64,000 nucleotides of DNA from Amyelois transitella. Its lineage: Eukaryota; Arthropoda; Insecta; Lepidoptera; Pyralidae. Every line of letters begins with the position of its first letter. Position 1 is the stretch's first letter. The position numbers and the translations under genes are program-made. Below, piece by piece: positions 1 to 11,440 of this stretch. The notes beneath the pieces are model-generated. The model saw only the letters and a list, made by a program, of their open reading frames with translations. It did not search any database and had not been told where the DNA came from. The stretch lies in contig NC_083515.1 of assembly GCF_032362555.1 (NCBI RefSeq), positions 7,413,001 through 7,477,000 of the forward strand. Direction: 5' to 3'.

Positions 1-1918
1 GCTACGTGCATTTAAAAAAATTATAACAAAATTTTTGGCAATAATCTGTTGTGTCGACTCTGCTCTGAAGGTTGAGTCAATGACTTTTCCATCTTATACA
101 GATTTATGTTTCAAAGAAAAGTTAATACCACTTTGAAAACATTTAAAATTGCTTAAAGTCCGAGGTAATGAAATTATGTCAACCCGTCATTTGTATTTAA
201 GAAGTAGAGCGTTTATTTGATTCTTATAAAGTGAATTTTGATCTCCGCCCAACACTTTATATTGCCATGTCTTGCGTTCTCTACCAACTCTTGTCAGTCT
301 TAAGCTCCAAAAAACTCATCGCTCCAGCGATATATTTCATGATGAAATTAAATAACACTTTCAACGGAAAAATCCAACTAGAATTGCACCGAAAATTGAT
401 TTACCTATATGAAGACTCGTGCCTTTCGAACCAATTACAGTAGGCGTCGAACCGAAATAATGAGAGAGGCAATTATAACTTCAAATGAAGTTATGTTGTA
501 CAAGGTCGACGGTGATCAGTTACAGGTAAAGACCGAATTTCGTTTAAACTGTTCCTATTTCACTGAAATAACAGTTTCATTAACGAACAGACGGACCTTT
601 GAAGTTACTTGAAGATAACGGGCAAGTGACTCGTAAAATTACCTACTTCACTAATTTAAATGAACCCGACAGCGCCATATTGGCTGTGTTAATATTGCTC
701 TTACACGAACAGCTACAATATGTAAAACTACATATTATTAGATTTAGGTTTTAATTCTCTTAAACTTTAGGTACTAAAGTTAGATGCATATAATAATACA
801 TACAAAGGTTTTGTATACTCGCGTACGAGATAGAATCCCTTGGAACTTAGTGTGCGATACGGATATAAATTACATCATTTATTCTGAACATGCTCTCGGA
901 AAAGTAATTTTGAAAATAGCGAGGCAATGAGGCAAGCGAGGAGAGTCACCACACAAATAACTTGATTTCATGCGTAATCTTGACTAATGCTGACCACTGA
1001 AGGATAATTCACAATAAACTAAACTAAAGCAATATATAAGAGTATCAGAAGGTTTATATGTCGTGCTGTGCCGTGTAGTTCTCAGTTTTTTCGAATAGGA
1101 CAAAACTATCCCTTTCCCATAAATGTGGTAGGAGCAAGCACTTTTTCTAAGCATAAAAACATGATTAAAGCTGGGTTGACGGAGCTTCATGGCGTAATTT
1201 CGTGATTCGTCGTGGTCATAGACGGTCTTCGTGGCGCCATGCAAATATCACAAATAACAAGGTCCTACTTTATTATAGTATAAAAAAAATACTTAAAGAA
1301 ATAGAATAGAATCGAGAAGTCTGAGCGAAAATGCTTGATAACACAATGCAAAGGTAGATTTCTGTAAGCTAAGATTGGAAACGGTAAATTTACATTTATA
1401 TTAAAACCATAAGTCGCTTGTACATTATGTACGTATCTCCCGGGGGTAATTAATTATATACCGCCATTATTTCCATACTCAAGATTTTGACTTCGCATAA
1501 TTTATACGTCCGCGTTAAACTCTAGAGATTATATTATTAAATTTAAAAGTGAAATTAAAATGAATTTTATCTAGTTTCATATAGCAATTAACAGTTGGTG
1601 ACAAATTAATCTGCAAGTGGATTCTTCAAACTAGTCGTATTTTCTCTGTAGACGTTGTAAGACAAACAATAAATTGGCAAAAACTATAGCCCGAGACGAG
1701 CGTAAAGTTTGTCGAGATGGGACGCTGCCAATTGCGTCTTAGCTAGTTTAAGTGCATTTACTGGACAAAGTAAGAATGATTTAATCAATCAATCGGAATA
1801 AGTGATCACTCATTGACCTATGAATAACCAGTCTTTTGGCATTGTACGTTAAAAAAATATAGCGCTAACCGGGTTAGTTTAGATGTAGTACAACGAACAT
1901 AGAGATGATGGTACTTAG
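1..1918. other. Gene-poor AT-rich stretch
   Basis: No reading frame here has coding character. The short open frames (for example around 231-612 and the antisense frame at 984-1244) have no recognisable domain, no convincing splice context and AT-rich composition like their surroundings. I see nothing that I can name. Confidence 0.5.
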
Positions 1919-2012
1919 TACATACATACATAGTCACGATATCGGCCTTTCAGTCATTTCAATACAGTTGACTCTGTCTACCCCGGTAGAGATATAGACA
2001 TGTATGCATGCA
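1919..2012 (+). repeat. Fragment of repeat family A (TATG-tailed)
   Basis: A short degraded piece of the dispersed repeat called family A here (best copy 54040-54311). The tail block around CTCTGTCTACCCCGGTAGAG is followed by a degenerate ATAGACATGTATG end. A second (ACAT)n tract lies at its left edge. Confidence 0.6.
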
Positions 2013-2307
2013 ATTTTCAATGTCAGAATTACTCAAATTTCAGGTCAAGCAAAAGGTGCGAAACTTTTTGGTGGAATATAAAGTATTCATAAAATACCGT
2101 ACGGGTTTGTTGTAAACTACGAATGTCGCATTTTCCTTAGCTACACTGTTTGCACTGGTTGCTTTTATGAAATACTGCTTCTATTACTTGTGATATAATT
2201 TACAACCCTATCTCTCACAGAGCGCGTGTAGCCTTGGATTTATTCAGTTTTATCTGATGGCTTTATATAAATAGCACGACATTCGTTCGAACTCCCAACC
2301 GTACATA

Positions 2308-3567
2308 CATTCAGTCAGAAAAGTATCGGGAATGGATTATTTATTTATGGTTCCAAATTCAAATTTTTGTTTTTTTTGTTGTTGTTAGATTGGCACAACT
2401 GTTTTCCATTTTGGCGCGGAGTTTGAGTTGCATCTGTTGTTTACATTAAATACAGTGCTATTTTTAGTTATATCATATCTAGTGTGTATTGCTAATTTCA
2501 TAATGGATAAAAACATCGAACAAAGAGTTTGTCTTAAATTTTGCATTGCCAATGGAATATCGTGTTCGGAGTCACTGAAAATGTTACAGAAGGCTTACGG
2601 TGAATCGACTTTATCAAAAACTCGTGCTTATGAGTGGTACAAAGCGTTCAAAAGCGGTCGAGATGTGATGGAAGATTTGCCTCGCTCTGGTAGGTCTCTT
2701 CAACTTTGAGAGAGATAGCCACCGAACTTTCTGTATCTCACGAGTCGATCCGTACCATTTTAACTAATAATTTGGGTATGAAACATGTTGCCGCTCGGCT
2801 AGTCCCAAAAGACCTGAATTTTTTTCAAAAACTCAATCGCATGAGAGTCGCTGAGGACATGCTAGAACGAGTCAATTCCGACCCAACATTCATGAAACGC
2901 ATTGTTACTGGTGACGAGACGTGGGTTTACGAGTTTGACATGCAAACTAGTCAACAAGCTTCGGAGTGGCGCCTTCCAACTGAACCGAAACCGAAAAAAC
3001 CACGCCAAAGTCGTTCAAAAGTCAAAGTCATGTTGACTGTTTTCTTTGACTATCGCGGTGTTGTGCACTCGGAATTCTTGCCGGAAGGTCAAACGGTAAA
3101 TAAGGAATATTATTTGAGTGTTATGCGGCGTTTAAGAGAGCAAATCCGACGAAAAAGGCCAGATTTGTGGAAAGAAAATTCTTGGATTTTGCACCATGAT
3201 AATGCACCTTCGCACAAGGCCATCATTGTGAACGAATTTTTAACCAAACACTCAACAAATACCATCGAGCAACCACCATATTCACCAGATATGGCTCCAG
3301 CCGACTTTTTTCTTTTTCCTAAACTCAAATTACCACTTCGTGGCACCCGTTTTCAATCGGTAGAAGACATAAAAGAGAATTCGCGGCGAGAACTGACCTC
3401 AATTCCGGAAACAGCGTTTAAAAAATGTTTTGATGATTGGATTATTCGTTGGCGTAAGTGTATCGTTTCTAAAGGAGCATATTTTGAAGGTGATAAAATA
3501 AATTTGGATGAATAACAAACAGTTTGTGTATTATTGATCTTTTCCCGCTACTTTCTTGACAGAGTAG
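2308..3567 (+). mobile_element. mariner-type DNA transposon, internally deleted copy
   Basis: This is a Tc1/mariner-superfamily element of about 1260 bp, bounded by TA dinucleotides at 2306-2307 and 3568-3569. The imperfect terminal inverted repeats share the core AAGTA(T/G)CGGGAA at both ends (about 2308-2337 and 3538-3567). It carries a mariner transposase that is broken into two frames. The 3' flank is directly a family A repeat with an (ACAT)n tract, and the 5' flank is also TACATACAT-like, so the element probably landed in the tetranucleotide tail of an older repeat. Its length is close to the usual 1.3 kb for the family. The shortfall is explained by one internal deletion near 2700. Confidence 0.9.
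2503..3515 (+). pseudogene. mariner transposase, broken by an internal deletion and frame change
   Basis: The first part (2503-2709) starts MDKNIEQRVCLKFC and encodes the N-terminal helix-turn-helix domain, ending soon after the DLPRSGR motif at a TGA. The second part (2706-3515, another frame) resumes at REIATELSVSHESIR, the second helix-turn-helix, and runs through the catalytic core. The acidic triad is visible in TGDETWVYE, HHDNAPSH and PDMAPADFF, with 34 residues between the last two aspartates, so this is a DD34D mariner transposase. The linker that normally joins the two helix-turn-helix motifs is missing, and the frame shifts at the junction. The copy is therefore predicted to be inactive even though its catalytic residues are kept. 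Confidence 0.9.
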
Positions 3568-3569
3568 TA

Positions 3570-3655
3570 TACATACATATGGTCACGTCTATATCCCTGG
3601 CGGGGTAGACAAAGCCAACAGTCTTGAAAAGACGGAATGGTATGTATGTATGTAT
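3570..3655 (-). repeat. Fragment of repeat family A
   Basis: An inverted partial copy: an (ACAT) tract, then GGTCACGTCTATATCC, GGGGTAGAC and AACAGTCTTGAAAAGAC, matching the 3' end of the copy at 16719-16988. It is cut off by a second TATG tract at its far side and abuts the mariner element. Confidence 0.75.
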
Positions 3656-4061
3656 TGTATATATAATCTCGACTTGGACTACTAATACTAACACAGCGAT
3701 TGCGATAAAATCTTGATGGGCAAGTAAAACGGCTTTTAGTGTGGTGTGGGAGGCTAAAGTTAAATGCGCCATAAATGTAAATAGCTATGCTATCAGAACG
3801 GGAGCGTAATAGGATATCACTGCCGTGTATAATCTATGGCGTCGAAGCCATTACGTGCCGTATTTAGTCGTAAAATACACAGCCACACTGGGAGGTTTAT
3901 GTTATGAATTAATAGAGATGTACTTTAAAACATATAATTGTTTACTATTTGTGACGAAGCCGCCAACCTTACGATAAAAAATAGGGTTGCGAAAAGTCGG
4001 TAAAACAAAGATGCGCGCTATACTATATATTTTACAAATACTCGTATACAATGTAATATAT

Positions 4062-4280
4062 AAAGAATAGGACTACTCCCTCTCTTTCCCATGGATGTCG
4101 TGAAAGGCGACTAAGGAATAGACTTTTAAACTTGGATTCTTTTTTTTTAGCGATGGGCTAGTAACCTGTCACTATTTAAATCTTAATTCTATCATCAAGC
4201 TAAACAGCTAAACTTAGCCTCGACATGTAGCATCTATTCGACAAGAGATATTGACGTGACTATATGTATATATGTAAGTA
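4062..4280 (+). repeat. Repeat family A, near full-length degraded copy
   Basis: It contains the ordered family blocks AGAATAGGACTACTCC, TCTTTCCCATGGATGTCGT, AAAGGCGACTAAGG, GCGATGGGCTAGTAACCTGTC and ATATTGACGTGACTATATG. It is diverged in the hairpin and tail region relative to the copy at 54040-54311. It is non-coding. Confidence 0.8.
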
Positions 4281-4370
4281 CGATACTTAATTATTTAGAG
4301 CAGTGAAAAATGCTTTAAAATCGGTTTTGTCGTTTAAAGGAGACTGGATTTTTATACTTTATATTAATAA

Positions 4371-4486
4371 TTTTCCGGGATAAAAAAGTACCTAGTAATG
4401 CAAGAGTAATGGTACCGTTTCATCAAAATCCAACCTACTACGAGATGGTTTTGCGTGAATATACATACAGACGGACAATTTTTTTT
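4371..4486 (+). repeat. Degraded LINE 3' end (RTE-like)
   Basis: The run of words TTTTCCGGGATAAAAAAGTA, TTTCATCAAAATCCAAC and TTTTGCGTGAATATACATAC, followed by ACAGACGGAC, is the usual order at the 3' end of lepidopteran RTE-like LINE copies. No coding part is left. The family call is from memory of common lepidopteran repeats. Confidence 0.55.
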
Positions 4487-4615
4487 TTAATTTACTTATT
4501 ACATTTAAATAGTTTACATAAACGCTATTGCTTATGTATGTAAGGTGCAAGGTAATGTATGCTAAAGTTATGATTTATAGTTGAACATCTAAAATCCATG
4601 CAGGACATTCAGATC

Positions 4616-4692
4616 CCTGACCGGGGATCAAATCCGGGACTTGTACTTCAGAGACAGGAACATAATAATACCATTACACCAAGGAAGCCGTC
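4616..4692 (-). repeat. tRNA-derived SINE head (not a functional tRNA)
   Basis: Read on the minus strand this is about 77 nt with a perfect A-box (TGGTGTAATGG, rc of 4671-4681) and a good B-box-like element (GATTTGATCCC), spaced as in tRNA genes. The expected acceptor-stem pairing is poor and the downstream sequence runs into retroelement debris, so I call it a pol III promoter-bearing SINE head or tRNA relic. Confidence 0.6.
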
Positions 4693-4699
4693 ATATAGA

Positions 4700-4872
4700 A
4701 AAGGAACTAGCTTTCGCCCACGTCTCCGCCCACAATTACTCTTCTATGGATATCGTATGTTCTTCTATGGATATACAAAATTTCATGCAGTTCGGTTCAG
4801 CGATGACGAAAATGGAAAATAACAATTACACAAACCTTTCCTCTTTGTGATATTAGTATGGAAGTATGGATA
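4700..4872 (+). repeat. RTE-like LINE remnant
   Basis: It begins with ACTAGCTTTCGCCCACG, contains AAAATTTCATGCAGTTCGG and ends ACAAACCTTTCCTCTTTG with GATATTAGTATGGA. These are the start and end words of common 5'-truncated RTE-type copies in Lepidoptera. It contains an internal short duplication (TTCTTCTATGGATAT twice at about 4740-4775). There is no intact ORF. Confidence 0.6.
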
Positions 4873-4912
4873 ATTGATGAAATTGTATTTTTACCTTGTA
4901 ATGTCAACTCTT

Positions 4913-4982
4913 TTTCGTAGCAACATTGTAGCACTGTAAAACTTTCGTAGCAGTTTTCGTAGCGATATTCGTAGCACGTAGT
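4913..4982 (+). repeat. Irregular TTCGTAGC repeat
   Basis: At least four copies of TTCGTAGC or TTTCGTAGCA occur in about 70 bp at uneven spacing, with variants such as TTGTAGCA and GCACGTAG. It is a degenerate low-order repeat rather than a tandem microsatellite. Its function is unknown. Confidence 0.5.
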
Positions 4983-6280
4983 ATGGGTATTTTTCTACAA
5001 GGAAAATAAACGATGTACTGATAGTAAGGGTGAAATATTGTCTCAATTGGTAATATGTAAATACAGATCCACTGAAATGGGTAACTATATAGATGGATGA
5101 CAGATCATTCCTGAATTATGAGATTCATGAACTACATAAAGAGTATACATTAAAATAAGTTTTTCTTAGTTTAATGAACTGCGGCGTTTTTTAGATATAC
5201 TTAACACAGTACGTGAAGATCAAAGAAGATGAATATGGAACGAAACAATTAATGCATTCATATTCCCCCCTTCCAGTCAGAAAGTCTAAATAGTAAAACG
5301 TTAAACAAAGCGAAACGTCTAAAGAGCAATCTGCCTAACTAGCTTATCACCCGATCAGCAAAACGTCTATAAAGAAATCGTCAGATTATTATTAAGTACA
5401 CTTGTAAACATAATTATTAATAAAAATATTTTTATTTATTGGAAACACAAAATAAGTTTCATAGCTTCTTGGACCCAACCAACATAGGTAAACAAATACA
5501 AGATAACCCTATCTAGTATCAATTATACGAGATTATAATACTTAACAATTTGTGATTAAAGATGATGCACAACATATCTTTTCACAAACCTGTTAGAGTT
5601 TCTCCTCTGAATTCGCATAACGATTTTTTTTTGTGTAAGTCTAGTAAGGTTTTATGGCTCAGATATAAAATAAACATTTCCAGACGTTAACGTGTTCTCA
5701 TAATTTTCCCCAAGTCTCTATGTGATAATGCCATAATACGTAAGGCATTGTTTATCCAGGATACCCCAGGATGCCCCGCTAAACGACAAACTGTCATATA
5801 TGTCAGGTTCCAGGATTATACGGAAAATTAATTAATGTTGAACCTTAAAATTTCCGTAATCATTGACTTTGATTTATCGTAAGTAAAACCCGTAGAGGAC
5901 TATTGTTTAGTTAAATTAGTAGGGTTCGAAACGTTGCAATGAGATAGGAAACGTTGAATAGAATGAGCATAAAATTTTAGGATGATAAATAATGCTTTAT
6001 TTATCTCCCAAATACTGTCTTACTATTACGGACAGAAAAGAAACTGAAGCTTAAAATGATAAAACAAAACAACGATCTCCCTGAAATGTACCGTAATAAA
6101 CAGCCCTATATCACTCAGCCGGAAAAATCAGGAAGCGAAAACCACACTCACGCGGTCCGTACCTTTTTCCATATAAAAAATTCCCATCTTCAAAGCATGT
6201 TTAAATTCCGCTAAATCATTTGCCCTCGCGTACTACGAGTGCTGAATAAAATAGCTGAAACCGTTGAAAACATGGAATGA
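4983..6280. other. Intergenic stretch without recognised features
   Basis: AT-rich DNA with no ORF of coding character on either strand. I see no domain, tRNA or clear repeat copy. Confidence 0.4.
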
Positions 6281-6284
6281 AGTT

Positions 6285-6565
6285 ATATTCGTATGAGTGG
6301 TGGAAGCACTGGGCGAGGCTATCCCGGGTATGTGGCTTGACGGCGAGCAGTGCCCGTCCGGACGGCGTCGAGAGAACATCACCCTGTATCGCTCTCCCGC
6401 AGATTTTACTCTCGGGCGAACTTCTCGTAACAATGACGTCGGATCAAAACGTTACGTTTGACATGTCCGCTGCCAAGTGAAGTGATCCGCTGAGTGCTTC
6501 GAATCGAAAAAGACTTTTATTGTTCTGGAAAATGCTTTCACGGGAATGCGCGTTATTTTCTTAAG
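6285..6565 (+). promoter_or_regulatory. GC-rich promoter-like patch with possible 5' UTR exon
   Basis: A GC-rich island in AT-rich surroundings, rich in CpG (for example GTCCGGACGGCGTCGAG). It ends in a plausible splice donor AAG|GTATGCC at 6565/6566. The open frames across it (6277-6480 plus, 6233-6433 minus) have no recognisable domain. It could be the promoter and non-coding first exon of the gene whose next exon starts at 15725, which has a strong 3' splice site and no visible upstream exon. This link is inference only. Confidence 0.35.
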
Positions 6566-6709
6566 GTATGCCTACAAAATACAAATCATGATTATCTTTA
6601 ACATGGATTATTTTTCTTTTGTTAGTTATTCGTTCCTTCAATGCACATAATAATATTTATTGATTTTTTGTAAATAACATTATGATTAAATTAAAATAAA
6701 GTTACTCTA

Positions 6710-6745
6710 AGTTAAAATATGGGTTAAATAACCCATATTTTAACT
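6710..6745. repeat. Perfect palindrome, 17-bp arms
   Basis: The arm AGTTAAAATATGGGTTA (6710-6726) is followed by AA and its exact reverse complement (6729-6745). It would form a 17-bp hairpin or cruciform. It does not coincide with a recognised transposon end. Confidence 0.9.
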
Positions 6746-7532
6746 ACCTTGTTACGAGTATCTTAAAGAAATGAGGAGTAAGCGTGGTTATCGACTCGTT
6801 AGTACCGTGAGGTGACTTCATACCACGTGATTCATGTGGTCACATCATGAGGTAGCTGGACTCCAGGGTTTAACTCCCATGAGAATTTCAGGATAAAAAG
6901 TATCATTTGTGTTATTTCAGGTTATATTCTATCCGTGTAAATTTCATAAAATACAACAAACACATACATCCGACCCGATCCTATCAGATCAGATCAAATA
7001 CCTTGATGAAAATGAAGGCGTTCTGATGAATAGTCAAATTACCTACACTAAGCTAATGCATATACTATACATGATATGATGATTGTAGACGAAGCAAAAG
7101 AAATATTTCTAGGGAGTGGATCCGGGACACCAGACTGTGTAAGGAAAAATTATTAATTTTGTGTACTATCACTACCCCGACCAGGTATCGAAATCAGAGC
7201 TCAAGCTCCGCTGAAGCATGTTATTGACATTTAACACGGTCGATGCCTCACATAGCAGCGTGTAGTAGTCACAGCCTCAAAATTTAATTTACATATTGTC
7301 TTGACCAAAGCTCAGTATTTTAATATGACAAACCGCACGCAACCTTTTTCAATTTACATACGCTACGTTTGTTGTTCCGCAATCACGTTCGGTTAGATTT
7401 GAATAATCGAGGACTGTGAAATCACGATTACGTTGGAATTGGATGTACAGATTTAACTGGAGTTATCTCTTTAATGGAATTTGTCTAACACATTTTGTTT
7501 GACTGGAAATTTCGATTAATTAAATTAAACAT

Positions 7533-7650
7533 ACATATCTTTATCCGTTACGGGGTAGACAGAGCCAGTAATCTCGAAAGGTTGAAAGGCCACAATCAGC
7601 TGTATGGTATTCAAATAGTGAGGTAGCTAGCACATCGCCTCATAAAATAA
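7533..7650 (-). repeat. Partial family A repeat
   Basis: Inverted copy: ACATACATATC, TTACGGGGTAGACAGAGCC, GGCCACAATCAGCTG, TTCAAATAGTGA and GCTAGCACATCGCC occur in family order with small deletions. Confidence 0.75.
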
Positions 7651-10600
7651 GCTAAAGTTATAGCCTTTCACTTGATTGACTTATTTTATTCCAATGTAAA
7701 TATGAAGCTTAGCTTCTGTTCATGTTATTCATTCTGATTATACAGCACTTTAAACATTAAAATATAATACTGAAGAGTTTCATCCTAATCATAGTTTTGG
7801 CAAAAGGATTACTCAAAAACTTTCGCATTTATAATAGGTACATACATGCTACCCCTAGTTTTTAATGTCATTCTGGAACTAGTATTAGTAAGAAATATAA
7901 TTAGCATTACAATAATTCAATGCACGATATTTTCCTCATAAATTGTTGTAAATAACGCGAAGAGCAGCAAGCAAAGCCTGAAATATCCGCACGTGACCTG
8001 AAAATCTCGGGACGACCTGTCTTCAAAGAGTATTCTTGTCCGATAAAACCCTTCTAGGTACTAAATATTACAAGACTATGTAATGGATTAAGCGCTTCTT
8101 TAGAAATGTAGGCAATCGCACCTCGGGGTCATAATGGCATTACGGGAAACACATCTCTATAATATATAATATATTATAATATAACTACTCTCTCACATAT
8201 ACCACTCGTATACCTGATAATTACCTAATACTCGACTAGTTTAGGTGTAGGTTTGTTGCACATCCGTACAGACTTACAATTTTTTGAAAGATTTAAATAT
8301 AAAAATAGTAAGTATATTATTTTTAATGTACTTTAAATCACTTAAACAATCCAGAGATAATTGCCAGGGATGCTAACTTATACGTGTGCACACATTTCAA
8401 TACAAATTGTTATGATATTATTGTGACAATACCAAGTAACTTACGTTAATAAAAGCACAACTGAAACCAAAGGTCTTCTAGAATGATAAAAGACTAAGTT
8501 AAAATATATAACAATACTGCAAATAATATCCATTAGAATATCGTAGCTTCATCTTTATTCAAAGTTCATTGAAGAATTGAAATTAATTGTGTATGGCTCG
8601 GAGTTTGACGCTAACTATCAAAACTTTGCTTTTAATACTTCACTAGCACTAAAGCAATCCATTACTTAAAAGTTTGTATAATAACTACCATTAATGCACT
8701 ATTAATATTGAAATACTCTCTAAATCTTTTGGGGATATTGTCGGTGCTTCTTTGATTTAAATATATTTTCTTGTCATTTAGTAACAAATGGAAAATTAAA
8801 GAGAGAGTTAAAAAAGTGATTTCATAAAAATCTTGCTTTAATTAAATAAGTCTTACTTTATGTCTGACTGACTTTTAGTACATAAACTTCTTACATAGAT
8901 AATGTTTGTAATGACCATCAGATAAGTGTAACGCAATATTAAATCAACGATACATTTTTGTAACGATAATTTTCCTATGTAAAGAAAGAAAAATTTTACA
9001 TCTTGAACTGACGGGGCTAAATGTCGGCAAACAATCAACTACGAGTATTTTCGCTACATACATAGTTATCTAGTTCTATCTAGCTATTCAACGTTGGTAT
9101 TTGTGCGCCTCAAATGAAAAATGTATTTTCTTATCTGCAAAATTTCTAAAAATGTAAACCCAAAAGTCAAGTTAATCCGCATCTGAAAATTTATTTGAAC
9201 CTTTCTTTGGCATAGATAAAAGGGTAGGGTTTCAAAGAACAATTTGTTTGCTGTCTCATTATTACTTATCTCTCAAGATGCAAGAAGTAATTTGGGCTTC
9301 TTATTTTAATATTTATACCAAATGATTTTTACTTACAAAAAAGCGTGGTTAGGCAAAATTAAAGTAAAACTGAATACGTGTTTATTAAATTTTGTTATTT
9401 TGCGAAAGAAAAGTGTTAAAATTTCCATTAAGTTAAAAGTGATCAAATTTGTTGAAAAACATGTTTAAAACACATTTCAAAGGACCTCATAGTTCCGGAA
9501 ACCTAGAAAAATTTATACCTATATCCAAAGTAAAATAAAATAAGATGAAGTCTATGCGCTTTTAAACAAAATTAACTTAAAAATTGTTGATCATAAAATT
9601 GTTATCAATATTTTTTTAACAGTCTTTTGCATAATGAATACATGACAAAGACATGATACTTGTATGTAAACAAATATAAAAATCCCTTACAGGCGCCTCT
9701 TAACTACGATTTTATGTACCAAAAAACTGTACTATAACATTGCAGGGAAAGGAGGCTTTTAGGGGGACACAACTGAAGGGTCGGTCCATAATTGGTAATT
9801 TCACAGCTTTCGTTTTCTTTATTATTATGTCTTTCCCTTCCCTCTTTTATCAACGGAGAAGCTTGGAATAAAGGATTTTAATTGTAACACTGTAATCATG
9901 GTCTCAAAGTGTTCATTAAAAATTCAAATCAATTTGCATTTTTTACTGGTTAAAATTGGTCCATGATATTGAACAAGCTGAAAATATTTACTCCGAATCA
10001 ACTTTCAAAAAAATGGCATACATAGGTGTACTATGATTTGGCGAAATGCATACGTAGAGAACAATGAAATTTTCTATGAATATCTATAAACCTCCTTGAA
10101 TAAATTATATTTAAAAGGGACTTTATTTTGCGAACGTAACACAAAAGTAAATATGTATAAAAAATATTTGCTTTCGTGTTAGTTAATTTTTGAATATATT
10201 ATATATATTTGGATTGGAAGGACCTTGTGTAAAAAAGACATTCTATTTTCTATAGTCGCATACCGGGGGTCACTGAATTTCGAATTAAAATGGTCTTTCA
10301 GGAAAGCTTAATGTTTGAGATCATACAAATTTTTCTATTAAGAACGAATCTCAGTTAATAAATCGATGTCTGATATCCTATTTCTATAAAGGATAATCGG
10401 TGTAAGTACTTTATTTTTCTTTCCTGTTTATGAGCCGAAGGATTTTGTTACTGCAACCCTTTGGAGCGGTTTTACGATCCTTGCCGATAAAATGGCACGT
10501 ACCTTATTACTTAACTAAAGGAACAGCCTCCTTTCCGTTTCTCCGGAAATATTCGATGAGATTTTGCGATTTAATATTAATAAGTTGGGGACAATGCGAC

Positions 10601-11389
10601 CGTTTGAAGAGAATTGTGATCTCCAGATTTTTTATTAAAAGAATGTATGATATAAACCACAATAAGTATTTCTTTGGATACGGTAGAGGCTTAAGCAAAA
10701 GCATTTTCATTATTCATTTCTTTACTTCGTTAACTTATATTTTCCAACTTACTTCTAGGCTAGCTTAGCTGTGTAATTTGATCCTTAAAGTTCATTTCTT
10801 TATTAACTATTATAGTTTTATTCGCTTCATTCACAAATAAATATATATGGTTGTTATCAGTTTATGCAAACGATCCTACCCTAATCAGTCTTATCCAGTT
10901 GAAATCTACATATATTTTATTCAAACTAATCTGAATAATTACATTATTCAGTCTACCAGATTATAACACTTATACTAAAGTACCTGAAATCGTTCTTTAT
11001 AGACAGAGTCTATGCAAGTTGACCACAAATTTATTCAAATAAAATCTTAATCATAATTCTACCAGAGTATATTAAACCTATACTAAGGCAATAAATCTAT
11101 GAAACCTTTATAAATGTTTTTATAGCCTTAGCTTACAGCCAAAGTCGACTACAAATTTAATCATAGTGATGTTTGTTAGCTCAAGAAAATTCATTAGTAA
11201 GTAATGAATCCTACGGGAACGCTAAATAAACCTCATCATGTGAAGGTTTATCCACTTCCACGACTATTACATTAATCATATAAATACTGTAAAGGTGCCC
11301 TGCTTGTAAAAGTAATTAAAAACTTTGACAGAAATAGACTAATATGTAGATGACATGATATTTACAATACGTCGTATATTATAATATAT

Positions 11390-11440
11390 ATGACTAGCTT
11401 TTACACGTGGTTCTTCTCGCATTTCCGGTAATAAGACTAA
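11390..11440 (+). repeat. RTE-like 5' fragment
   Basis: GACTAGCTTTTACACGTGG followed by TTCTTCTCGCATTTCCGG resembles the beginning of common lepidopteran RTE-derived copies. It is short and degraded. Confidence 0.4.

Noticed and set aside
4616-4692. Functional tRNA gene on the minus strand
   Set aside because: A- and B-boxes are present, but the stems do not pair well and it is embedded in retroelement debris.
10430-10768. 112-codon plus-strand open frame
   Set aside because: AT-rich third positions, no recognisable domain, no promoter or splice context; consistent with chance.
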